14,562 nucleotides of DNA from Halobacteriales archaeon QS_9_67_15 (GTDB lineage: Archaea > Halobacteriota > Halobacteria > Halobacteriales > Haloarculaceae). The notes below the pieces were generated by a model, which was not told the origin of the DNA, did not search any database, and was given only the letters and a program-made list of their open reading frames with translations. This document shows, piece after piece, positions 7,181 to 13,860 of the stretch. The DNA lies in NCBI GenBank assembly GCA_003023165.1, contig PXSD01000146.1, positions 1 to 14,562 of the forward strand, in the 5' to 3' direction. Positions within the stretch are counted from its first letter, which is position 1. The number at the start of each line of letters is the position of its first letter. The translations under genes and the position numbers were made by a program.

Positions 7181-8377
7181 TCACTCGTGGTCGAGGACGG
7201 CGTTGCAGTTCGGGCAGTTCGAGTGACCGGCACCGGCCTCGTATGTCTCCCCGCAGATCGGACAGAACTCGTTTTTCACCGCCTCGTCGGACGCCCGAGC
7301 CTCGGTGGGTCCGTTCGTCGTGTCTGCAGCGTCGGGCGGCACGTCCTCGGCGTCTTTCGGCGGCGTGTAGACTCGCGTCTGTCCCACCGAGTCCGTCGTA
7401 GCCTCGTCCGACCCGTCTCCCGACGCGTCAGTCGTCGACGCGGTCGCACTGCCTGCGCCTCGTCCGCTACTCGACTGAGTGTCCGTGCCGTCGGATCCGG
7501 TGGAGCCGCTACCGCCACCCGAGGCCGTCCCCATCGCCAGCCGGTCAGACGTGCCCGGCTGGACGACCTGGGGATAGCGCTGGCCCGCGCGGATCGCCGA
7601 GCGAGGCACGTCGGGGCGGCGGAGCCGGACGAGCAGGCTCGCGAGCAACTGGACCCAGACGTACGAGAGCGCGAGCGCCGCCGGCGTCGCGACGGCCGCG
7701 AGCGGCAGGATCGGGGCGGAGACGCCGGCCCGGCTCACCGTGCCGAAGGCGATGACCGCGACGCCGTAGCGCGCGGCCGCCGCTTCGACCAGCGCGGTGT
7801 GCCCGGTCAGCGACGACGCCAGCGAGACGGTCGTGACCGTGGCCACGACTGTCGAGACGAACAACAGCGTCTGGAGGAGCCGTGGCGTCGAGAACGAGTA
7901 GACGCGGTAGCCGTAGGCGACGGTGCGGACGAGCGAGAGCGCGCTCGCCAGTGCGAGCACGGCGAGCACGTCCCACGTCGCGCCACCGCGGACGGCACCG
8001 AGCGCGACGCCCCCGGCGAGGACCACCAGCGGCGGGGCGAGGGCGACGAGGGGGCGGTCGAAGCGATAGCACTGCTCGACGTTCCCGCGCAGGTTCGTGA
8101 GGTTCCCGACGACGTAGCGGACTGCCAGTAGCGAGGGGAGCAGGACCCAGAGAACCGCGAACGTGACCGCAAGCGCGGTCGATTCGGTCGACCACGGGTC
8201 GACGGCGTACGACCCGGCGACGAGTGTCGCGGCCTGGGAGACGGCGACGCCTGTCCCGGCGAGCCAGACGAGGTAGCCGACACCGCCCGCGAGCAGCCCG
8301 ACGAAGAGCCACCGCTCCTCGTCGACGAGGAGGCGAGCGGACCTGCCCAGTTCGCGTCTGGTGTCTCTGGTGTCCAT
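7181..8377 (-). CDS. Polytopic membrane protein with C-terminal zinc ribbon
   Basis: The 398-residue protein is not recognised as a named family. The first ~250 residues hold about six or seven hydrophobic segments (roughly 23-45, 67-88, 107-128, 134-152, 166-190, 200-216 and 220-248), preceded by a short charged N-terminus. A flexible Gly/Ser/Thr/Asp linker (about 280-345) follows. The C-terminal zinc ribbon is CPICGETY...CPNC, two CxxC pairs 12 residues apart. The zinc ribbon begins CPICGET, as does the N-terminus of the upstream FHA protein. It is the last gene of the phosphorylation cassette, 24 nt after the FHA gene, and may be its membrane anchor or output. Transporter, sensor or scaffold roles are all possible; none is shown by a motif. 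Confidence 0.8.
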   Translation of the reverse strand: MDTRDTRRELGRSARLLVDEERWLFVGLLAGGVGYLVWLAGTGVAVSQAATLVAGSYAVDPWSTESTALAVTFAVLWVLLPSLLAVRYVVGNLTNLRGNVEQCYRFDRPLVALAPPLVVLAGGVALGAVRGGATWDVLAVLALASALSLVRTVAYGYRVYSFSTPRLLQTLLFVSTVVATVTTVSLASSLTGHTALVEAAAARYGVAVIAFGTVSRAGVSAPILPLAAVATPAALALSYVWVQLLASLLVRLRRPDVPRSAIRAGQRYPQVVQPGTSDRLAMGTASGGGSGSTGSDGTDTQSSSGRGAGSATASTTDASGDGSDEATTDSVGQTRVYTPPKDAEDVPPDAADTTNGPTEARASDEAVKNEFCPICGETYEAGAGHSNCPNCNAVLDHE

Positions 8378-8401
8378 GCTCGTTCGTCCGACCGCGGCCG
8401 G

Positions 8402-9574
8402 TCAGGGCAACTCGACCCGCATCGTCGCGACGCCCGAGAGCTCGATCCGGTCGCCCTCGGAAACCGGCGTCCGCTCTCCCTCGTCCAGCGACTCGCCGTC
8501 CACCACGGTCGGGTTCCGCCCCAGCGCGACGAGGTAGAACTGCCCGTCCTCGCGGACGAACTTCACGTGTTCGCGGTGGATGCTCAGCGCGTCGTCTTCG
8601 TCGCCGCCCGTGTTCATCACGATACTGCGGATCGTCCTGCCGACCGTATCGCCGTCCCACACCTGAACCTCGCGGTTGCGCACCGCGAGCGTCAGCGACT
8701 CCGGGCCCTCGGCTGTCGACGCGGACGTCTCTGACGCTTCGGACGCCTCGGACGCCTCTGCGTCGTCGACCGTCCGGTCGTCCCCGCCAGCCGCCTCGTC
8801 GGCGTCGTCGTTCGGCTCCGCGTCCGCGGCCGCTTCCTCCGTCGCGCCCGCCGCAGTGGTCCCGCGGTGGGCGTCGAGGTCTTCGCCGCAACTCGCACAG
8901 AAGTTGTCCTCGGGGTCTACGTCGGCCTCGCAGGCCGGACACGCCGTCAGCGGACTCGCGTCCAGCGCCGAGACGTCCTCGCCGCAGTTCGCACAGAAGT
9001 TGTGCTCCGGCGCGACCGACTCGCCACAGTTCGGACAGTCCGGCTCGGCCGACTCCGGGTCGGAGTCGCCACCGAGGTCGTCTCCGTCGGCTGCCGCCGC
9101 GTCGGCGGCCCCCGTCTCCGCGTCGGGGACGCCAGCGTCCGTCCCGTCTGCCTGCTCCGTCGTGGCCGCCGTAGTCGCGCGCTCGTCGGCACCCGTCGCG
9201 TCCTCGCCGCCGGGCTCGGCCCGCTTCCGGTCGGCGTTCGACGCCCCCGCCTCGTCGGACTTCGCACCGGCGTCGTCGGGTTCGACCGACTCCGACTTCG
9301 ACGTCTCCTCCTGTACTTCAGACAGGGCCTCGTCGACCGTCTCCCCCGTGTCCCGCTCCGGGTCACCGTCGTCGGAGTCCGCCGCCACGTCGACAGCGAC
9401 CGACTCGGCCCCCGCTTCCCTGTCTTCGTCCGATTCCCTCTCGGCCGCGGCGGCGCCGGCCTCGTGTTGCCATTCGCCGCAGTCCGAGTTCGTACACCAG
9501 CCCCCCGCTGTGGTCGGGTCGAACGTCTCCCCACAGATCGGGCATTCGACCGACTCACCTGTGCCGTGCGCCAT
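8402..9574 (-). CDS. Triple zinc-ribbon, FHA-domain protein
   Basis: The 390-residue cytoplasmic phosphopeptide-binding protein has an N-terminal zinc ribbon (Cys11, Cys14, Cys27, Cys32) and a long acidic Ser/Thr-rich linker (about 40-175). Two double-CxxC ribbons follow (Cys180/183/194/197 and Cys212/215/226/229), then a second acidic linker with three EAS repeats (273-281). The C-terminal FHA domain (about 293-390) has Gly312-Arg313, HREH at 333-336 where SRxH is usual, and NPT at 354-356. The linkers offer many possible kinase sites. It lies 140 nt after the PP2C gene. The start at 9574 sits just before the first zinc ribbon; in-frame ATGs at 9586 and 9601 are alternatives. The domains are clear; the role as phospho-dependent adaptor for the adjacent kinase is inference. 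Confidence 0.85.
   Translation of the reverse strand: MAHGTGESVECPICGETFDPTTAGGWCTNSDCGEWQHEAGAAAAERESDEDREAGAESVAVDVAADSDDGDPERDTGETVDEALSEVQEETSKSESVEPDDAGAKSDEAGASNADRKRAEPGGEDATGADERATTAATTEQADGTDAGVPDAETGAADAAAADGDDLGGDSDPESAEPDCPNCGESVAPEHNFCANCGEDVSALDASPLTACPACEADVDPEDNFCASCGEDLDAHRGTTAAGATEEAAADAEPNDDADEAAGGDDRTVDDAEASEASEASETSASTAEGPESLTLAVRNREVQVWDGDTVGRTIRSIVMNTGGDEDDALSIHREHVKFVREDGQFYLVALGRNPTVVDGESLDEGERTPVSEGDRIELSGVATMRVELP
8732..8758. repeat. Three 9-bp tandem repeats in the FHA gene linker
   Basis: The units TGACGCTTC, GGACGCCTC and GGACGCCTC encode Glu-Ala-Ser repeats on the minus strand, so any change in copy number stays in frame. It is a short low-complexity repeat. 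Confidence 0.6.
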
Positions 9575-9714
9575 AGCTGTCGGCATATACAGGCGGGTCA
9601 TGAAAACAGTTACCCTCGTCCCCCCGGACTGCCACGTCGGTGTCGCGAGACTGCGGTTCGAGCGCCCGGGTCGGCCGACGACCGGTCGGCGGTCGGGTCC
9701 CGCAGCGACCGGCG
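9575..9714. other. Gap between PP2C and FHA genes, possible internal promoter
   Basis: Most of the 140 nt is GC-rich and includes a GCCGAC/GTCGGC inverted pair near 9672-9690. Near the FHA start there are A/T-rich pieces: TATATG on the minus strand (around 9587-9592) and TTTTCATG (around 9599-9606). The latter lies about 29 nt before the ATG at 9574 and could give a leaderless transcript. The evidence is weak. Confidence 0.3.
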
Positions 9715-10788
9715 TCAGCCGCCGTCGCCGAGGACCGTCTGCCGGTCCTCGAGGTCGGGTTCGGCCCCCGCTTCGCGGGGCGGTGGGTCGTCCGGAGTCT
9801 CCGGGAGCGTCCCGTCGTGGAGGAGGAGCGTCGAGAGGTTGTCCTTGCCGCCGCGTTCGTTGGCCATGTCGACCAGGTCGGTCGCGGCGGCGTCGAGCGA
9901 CGCCGCCGAGAGGATACGGTCGCGGATCTCGTCGTCGGTGACCGCGCGGTCCCGGACCACCTCGGCCATCTCGTCGTCGCGACCCGCGTCGACGTACCAC
10001 TCGTAGAGCTTCGCCGCCTCGGTCTGGGCGTCCAGGAGGCCGTCGCTCGTGACGAGCACGACGTCCTCGCGGTAGAGCGGGACGGTCGCCGTCTCCACGT
10101 TCACGGTCGCCGTCCCGGGGTCCGCCGCCCCGCTCCCGCCCACCGCGCGGGTGATCTCGTTCCCCCGAGGGTGGACGAGCGCCTCGACGTCGTCGATCTG
10201 GTCGGCGTCCCGGAGTCGCTGGACGACCGCGTGGTCGGTCGTCAGCGGGACGGTCTCCTCGCGCGCGGCGTTGACGAGGTAGGCCCGGCTATCGCCGACC
10301 CAGCCGTAGTGGAGCGACCCGCCGACGACGGCGCCGGCGACGACGGTCGTGTGGGCCTGCTGGCCGCTCTCGGCGGCGTAGGCGAGCACCTCGCGGTGGG
10401 CCGTGACGACCGCCTCGGCGACGGCGGCTTCGAGGTCGTCCGCGCGCGGCGTCGCGGGGAGCGGGTCGCCGACCGCCACGTCGAACCCACCGGGATCGCT
10501 CCGCGCGGCCGCGACGACCGTCCCGGCGAGGTGCTCGCAGACCGCCGTCGTCGCGATGTACGAGGCCGCGTCGCCCGCGTCGTGGCCGCCCGCGCCGTCC
10601 GCGAGCGCGAAGGCGGCCGCGCTCCGAGTGCTCGCCCGGTCGTCCCCCGAATCGGCCGCGTCGACACGGTGGTGTCCGAGGAACCCCTCGCGGTGGCCCT
10701 GCTCGAACACGGAGACGGCGACGCTGTCCTCGTTGATGCCGTCGTCGCGCTTGCGGTCGCCCACGTCGTAGTGTGTTGCGTAGTCCAT
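9715..10788 (-). CDS. PP2C-family Ser/Thr protein phosphatase
   Basis: The 357-residue protein should remove phosphate from Ser/Thr residues using two metal ions. The PPM motifs appear in order: NEDS (Asp21), ALADGAGGHDAG (Asp64-Gly65), YGWVGDSRAYLV, the TTDHAVVQRL segment, HPRGNEITRAVG, VLVTSDGLLD, and DNLSTLLL near the end. The core is complete. About 30 extra residues (28-58) sit between the first two motifs, where most PP2Cs are short, and a proline/acidic tail of about 30 residues closes the protein. It starts 2 nt after the kinase stop, so the pair is surely co-translated. It is expected to oppose that kinase. No membrane segment is seen. Confidence 0.92.
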   Translation of the reverse strand: MDYATHYDVGDRKRDDGINEDSVAVSVFEQGHREGFLGHHRVDAADSGDDRASTRSAAAFALADGAGGHDAGDAASYIATTAVCEHLAGTVVAAARSDPGGFDVAVGDPLPATPRADDLEAAVAEAVVTAHREVLAYAAESGQQAHTTVVAGAVVGGSLHYGWVGDSRAYLVNAAREETVPLTTDHAVVQRLRDADQIDDVEALVHPRGNEITRAVGGSGAADPGTATVNVETATVPLYREDVVLVTSDGLLDAQTEAAKLYEWYVDAGRDDEMAEVVRDRAVTDDEIRDRILSAASLDAAATDLVDMANERGGKDNLSTLLLHDGTLPETPDDPPPREAGAEPDLEDRQTVLGDGG

Positions 10789-10790
10789 GG

Positions 10791-12035
10791 TCAGTCGATA
10801 GTGAACTCGAAGGTGACGCCGTAGCTCGGATGGACCAGCGCGATCAGGTCCCCGTCACGCAGGCCGTACAGCTCCGGCGGCACCTCGCCGTTGCGGTCCG
10901 TGGCGTCCTCGCCACGGGCTTCGAGGCGGTCCCGTCCCGGCTCGCTGAGGACGCGCTGCCAGCCCGTGCCCGTCTGGACGTAGGTCCCGTTGAGACTCCG
11001 GTCGCGGATGAACCACTCGCCGTCCGCGTCGGTGTCGAACTGGACCTGCACCGTCGAGATGTACTCGTCCTCGTCCTCGACGACGATGGACGAGCGCGGC
11101 CCCTCCGCGTAGCGCCGCCCGATCGTGTCGCCGGGGTAGACCGTGTGCGTCTCGCCCGCCTGCGTGTAGCGGACCGTCGCCGACGGCGGCGGACTCGCGT
11201 CGCGCGCCTCGAGGACGCGCTTCATCGCCGTCGCGTTGCGGTAGCGGTCCGTGTGGTCGGTCCGGGTCGCCTTCTCGACGGTCTCCGCGAGGTACGGCTC
11301 GCACTCCGCACCGAAGTCCCGCGGGTCCACACCGTCCTTGCGCGGGACCGTCCCCTTCAGCAGGTACAGCAGGATCTTCCCGACCGAGTAGACGTCCGAC
11401 CACGGCCCCTGTCGCATCTCCGTCCGGTCCGCCTCGGCGACCTCGCGGGGCTTGTACGGCCCGACGATGGTCGTCTGGTCGCTGGTGTCGCCGTCGGCGG
11501 CCGCCGCGCCGGGGGTGAACCCGGTCGCCGTGTTGAAGTCGATGAGCACCGGCGTCACCGTCCCCCCGCGATGGGTGATCATCACGTTGTCGGGCTTCAG
11601 GTCGCGGTAGACGATCTCGTTCTCGTGGAGGAAGCTCATCGCGTCGCAGAGGGCGATCCCGATCTCGCGCACCTCGTCGATATCGTCGAGCGGCCCGGTC
11701 TGACGGATCGCGTCGTCGAGTTCGTAGCCGTCGACGAGTTCGACAACGAGCACCGAGGTGCCGCCGTCGTCGGCCACGTCAATCAGCGACATGACGTTGG
11801 GGTGGCCGCCGGCGTCGCGGATCGACGCGAGCGTCTCCGCCTCCTTCTCGAAGTAGGCGGTGACGATGTCGCGGTCGTTCCGGCTCCCCTCGTAGTTGGG
11901 GTACTTGACCGCGACCCTCTCGCCGGTCCGGGTGTCGGTGGCGCCGAACACCTTCGCGAACCCGCCCTCGCCGAGCACCTCGCCGAGTTCGTAGCGACCG
12001 ACGACCAGATCCCCCTGCGTCGGTGCGGCGGTCAT
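10791..12035 (-). CDS. Ser/Thr protein kinase with C-terminal FHA domain
   Basis: The 414-residue protein has a Hanks-type kinase domain (about 15-280) and a C-terminal FHA domain (about 286-414). The kinase shows a glycine loop GEGGFAKV (22-29), Lys44 in VAVK, a helix-C Glu65, catalytic loop YRDLKPDN (143-150), a metal motif DFN (166-168) and DVYSVG. Thus HRD is YRD and DFG is DFN; the essential Lys, Asp145, Asn150 and Asp166 are kept, so activity is likely. The APE position reads PRE. The FHA domain has GR (306-307) and NGT (349-351), but the usual His of SxxH is Gln330. No transmembrane helix is present, unlike many bacterial PknB-like kinases. The ATG at 12035 overlaps the VWA stop (ATGA) and lies just before the kinase fold, so the longer open frame upstream is not used. 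Confidence 0.92.
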   Translation of the reverse strand: MTAAPTQGDLVVGRYELGEVLGEGGFAKVFGATDTRTGERVAVKYPNYEGSRNDRDIVTAYFEKEAETLASIRDAGGHPNVMSLIDVADDGGTSVLVVELVDGYELDDAIRQTGPLDDIDEVREIGIALCDAMSFLHENEIVYRDLKPDNVMITHRGGTVTPVLIDFNTATGFTPGAAAADGDTSDQTTIVGPYKPREVAEADRTEMRQGPWSDVYSVGKILLYLLKGTVPRKDGVDPRDFGAECEPYLAETVEKATRTDHTDRYRNATAMKRVLEARDASPPPSATVRYTQAGETHTVYPGDTIGRRYAEGPRSSIVVEDEDEYISTVQVQFDTDADGEWFIRDRSLNGTYVQTGTGWQRVLSEPGRDRLEARGEDATDRNGEVPPELYGLRDGDLIALVHPSYGVTFEFTID

Positions 12036-13225
12036 TCGAGGCGGTCGTCGTCGACGATCCGCGTCGCGTCGTCGCGCTCCTGTCGACCGCCCTCGCTGAC
12101 CAGACGCGTCTGGCGTTTGGCCTCCTCGACGACCGCGGTCTCCTCGCCGTGGATCCGGGTCATCTTCCGGACCTCCGTCTCCGCGTCGGCGACGTTGCCC
12201 TTCCCGAGTTCCGTCCGGACCACCGTCTGGCGGTGGTCGAGCGACACCGACTCGTTGTGCTCGGCGAGTTCCGCGTCGTCGTCGGTGTACTCGACGGCGA
12301 TCCGGTCGGCGGCCTCCCGTCCCGACGCCGTCAGGCGCACGTCTGCGAGGGTCGCCTCGCCGAGTTCGTCGCGGGCGGGCGCATGAATTTTCATGACGAC
12401 GCGCTGGTTCTCGCGCTCGGCCAGGTCCGGGAGCGGGACGCGAGCGGTGTTGGCCGACCACTCGACGCCGACCTCCTGTGCCTGCGGGAGCGCGCGGTAC
12501 ACCTCGCTCACTTCGACGCCCGACGCCGCGTCGAGTTCGAGCGCGGCGTCGGTCGCGACGACCGACTGGGCCTGCTCGACGGCCGCGCCGAAGAACGACT
12601 CGATGTCGCCGGGCGATTCGAGGTGCGTCCACTCGCCGCGAGCCGTCGCCCCGAGCGTCCGGATCGTCTCGTCGTCGTAGTCGGTACCGATACCTGCCGA
12701 GAGGATCCGGATGCCCGACTGGTCGATGTCGGTCGCCAGTTCTCGGAAGTCGTCGGGCTCGTGAGAGTTGTCCTTGCCGTCCGAGAGCAGGAGGATGCGG
12801 CGGACGGCGTCGTCGGTCTCGGGGCGGTAGTTCAGGGAATCGAGCGAGGTTCGAGCGGTGTCGAGGCCGTCGTACATGTCCGTGCCGCCGCCGGCACCGA
12901 GCTCGTCGACGCGGGTCATCGCGGCTTCGCGCGAGGTCTCGGCCCAGCGGGTGGGCGCCATGACTACCGACGCGTCGGAGTCGAAGGCCACGACCCCGAC
13001 GTAGTCGTCGGGTTCGAGCAGCCCGAAGACCCACGAGGCGCCCTCGCGAGCCTGGTCGAGTTTCGCCCCGTCCATCGACCCGCTCGTGTCCAGACACAGC
13101 AGGATGTGCCGTTCGTTCGTCCCCGCCCCTGCCTGTGCACCCGGTTCGACGTCGACCGTCGCCGTCAGCGTCGTCCCGTCTGTGGGGACGTGCGGACGGT
13201 TGACGTCGGTCTCGATCGTAACCAT
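12032..13225 (-). CDS. von Willebrand factor A domain protein (TerY-like regulator)
   Basis: The 397-residue cytoplasmic protein has a VWA domain at about 38-225 with an intact MIDAS: DTSGS (Asp46, Ser48, Ser50), Thr115 in GGGTDMYDGL and Asp149 in LLLSDGKDN. It can therefore bind a metal and a partner protein. The remaining ~170 residues look like a beta-rich domain followed by a charged helical tail. There is no signal peptide or membrane anchor. It is the first gene of the cassette and overlaps the kinase by 4 nt. VWA + kinase + PP2C neighbourhoods are known in bacteria as TerY-P triads, where the VWA protein is thought to be a regulator or scaffold; the same role is inferred here. The start is the ATG just before the fold (MVTIETDV), with a promoter right behind it; the longer open frame upstream has no protein-like content. 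Confidence 0.9.
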   Translation of the reverse strand: MVTIETDVNRPHVPTDGTTLTATVDVEPGAQAGAGTNERHILLCLDTSGSMDGAKLDQAREGASWVFGLLEPDDYVGVVAFDSDASVVMAPTRWAETSREAAMTRVDELGAGGGTDMYDGLDTARTSLDSLNYRPETDDAVRRILLLSDGKDNSHEPDDFRELATDIDQSGIRILSAGIGTDYDDETIRTLGATARGEWTHLESPGDIESFFGAAVEQAQSVVATDAALELDAASGVEVSEVYRALPQAQEVGVEWSANTARVPLPDLAERENQRVVMKIHAPARDELGEATLADVRLTASGREAADRIAVEYTDDDAELAEHNESVSLDHRQTVVRTELGKGNVADAETEVRKMTRIHGEETAVVEEAKRQTRLVSEGGRQERDDATRIVDDDRLE

Positions 13226-13255
13226 CGTTCGCTCTCTCGCTCTCGTCCCGTATGT

Positions 13256-13266
13256 ACTTTTATCCG
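13256..13266 (-). promoter_or_regulatory. Putative promoter of the VWA-kinase-PP2C operon
   Basis: Read leftward the sequence is CGGATAAAAGT, a good TATA-like element centred about 35 nt before the VWA ATG. This predicts a leader of about 8-10 nt. It marks the operon start and separates it from the small membrane gene upstream. Confidence 0.55.
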
Positions 13267-13299
13267 ACTGGACGGTCCCGACGACGGCCGGCCCCTCGG

Positions 13300-13431
13300 C
13301 TACGCGAACAGGTTCTGGATCGCGTCCCCGAACTGCAGGAGCATGATTCCGCCCACGAGCATCGCCAGCAGCCACAGGAACGTGATGATCACGCTCTGGC
13401 GCACGTACGATTCCTCGTCCAAAGTTGCCAT
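13300..13431 (-). CDS. Small single-pass membrane protein (43 aa)
   Basis: The short gene reads from ATG at 13431 to TAG. The protein starts MATLDEESYVRQS and continues into one hydrophobic helix (about residues 14-33, VIITFLWLLAMLVGG and onward), ending QFGDAIQNLFA. The acidic N-terminus, single helix and short tail look like a genuine small membrane protein. A T-rich element sits 29 nt upstream, at the right distance for a leaderless mRNA. The gene is 74 nt upstream of the VWA gene on the same strand but probably has its own promoter. The function is unknown. Confidence 0.6.
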   Translation of the reverse strand: MATLDEESYVRQSVIITFLWLLAMLVGGIMLLQFGDAIQNLFA

Positions 13432-13455
13432 ACCACGTACTACGAACGCCGACCG

Positions 13456-13464
13456 TCAAAAAGA
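13456..13464 (-). promoter_or_regulatory. Putative TATA box of the small membrane gene
   Basis: On the minus strand TCTTTTTGA is centred 29 nt before the ATG at 13431, the spacing expected for a leaderless haloarchaeal transcript. Confidence 0.45.
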
Positions 13465-13577
13465 CTCGCGTCGGTTCGCGACCGGACCCGTGGGCTCCCC
13501 TTCGTTCACTCCACCCACAGGTCGACCGCTCCACTCCAGCCGCGGATCGCGTCGCTATCCCCGTCGCGGCCTGAATC

Positions 13578-13590
13578 GGGGCCCCCCCCC
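13578..13590. repeat. GGGG-C9 homopolymer tract
   Basis: Four G residues are followed by nine C residues (13582-13590). Such a run is the longest in the window and is prone to slippage or sequencing error. It lies outside any called gene. Confidence 0.8.
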
Positions 13591-13676
13591 GCAGTGACGC
13601 CGAGGTTCCCGTCCGAATCGGCCGTTTACCACCAGCTGACCCCCGATACAGCGGCTCCTCTCCGACGCAAGGTCTG

Positions 13677-13709
13677 CTTTGCATCTCAAAGTAGGTTTGC
13701 AGCACAAAC
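13677..13709. promoter_or_regulatory. Two tandem TTTG-N5-CAAA operators
   Basis: CTTTG-CATCT-CAAAG (13677-13691) and GTTTG-CAGCA-CAAAC (13695-13709) are perfect inverted repeats with equal 5-nt spacers and centres 18 nt apart. They lie immediately before an ACTTTACTG TATA-like element (13709-13717), which is spaced for a start just before the ATG at 13747. Two copies on nearly the same DNA face suggest cooperative binding of a dimeric regulator. The regulator is not identified. Confidence 0.5.
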
Positions 13710-13746
13710 TTTACTGCTTCAGAAACTAGGTTTTCGTCCTGTCGCG

Positions 13747-13860
13747 ATGACCTACCCTGAACGTCCCCCGCCGACGCGGTACAGGAGACTGACCACGCCG
13801 CCCGACCCGAGTTCGGAGCTCGGCGCACGCGCTCGAGAATCGGAGGTGTCCGGTCGATGA
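13747..13860 (+). CDS. Short 37-codon ORF coupled to the ABC gene
   Basis: The frame starts MTYPERPPPTRYRRL and ends SEVSGR; its TGA overlaps the ATG of the ABC ATPase (ATGA, 13857-13860). Its start is well placed after the putative promoter. The Pro/Arg-rich content has no recognised domain. It may be a leader peptide that couples translation, the remnant of a lost gene, or not a gene at all. Confidence 0.3.
   Translation: MTYPERPPPTRYRRLTTPPDPSSELGARARESEVSGR

Larger units (their letters stand above)
13432..13746. other. Noncoding region between small membrane gene and ABC operon
   Basis: This 315-nt region contains the promoter of the leftward small gene, a GGGG-C9 homopolymer and, near its right end, an A/T-rich stretch with two tandem inverted repeats and a TATA-like element. 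The open frames crossing it on both strands show no recognisable protein. Confidence 0.5.

Noticed and set aside
8676..9941. Ser/Ala-rich open frame on the plus strand
   Set aside because: It is the antisense shadow of the Asp/Glu/Ser-rich linkers of the FHA protein; the composition is entirely explained by that.
9575..10000. Extension of the FHA protein frame to an ATG at 10000
   Set aside because: It overlaps the PP2C gene, and the extra sequence is Arg/Gly/Pro-rich. The zinc ribbon begins just after the ATG at 9574.
12036..13097. Upstream extension of the kinase reading frame
   Set aside because: The extension is Arg-rich without any domain and overlaps the VWA gene, whose MIDAS motifs are intact. 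The kinase begins at 12035 with an ATGA overlap.
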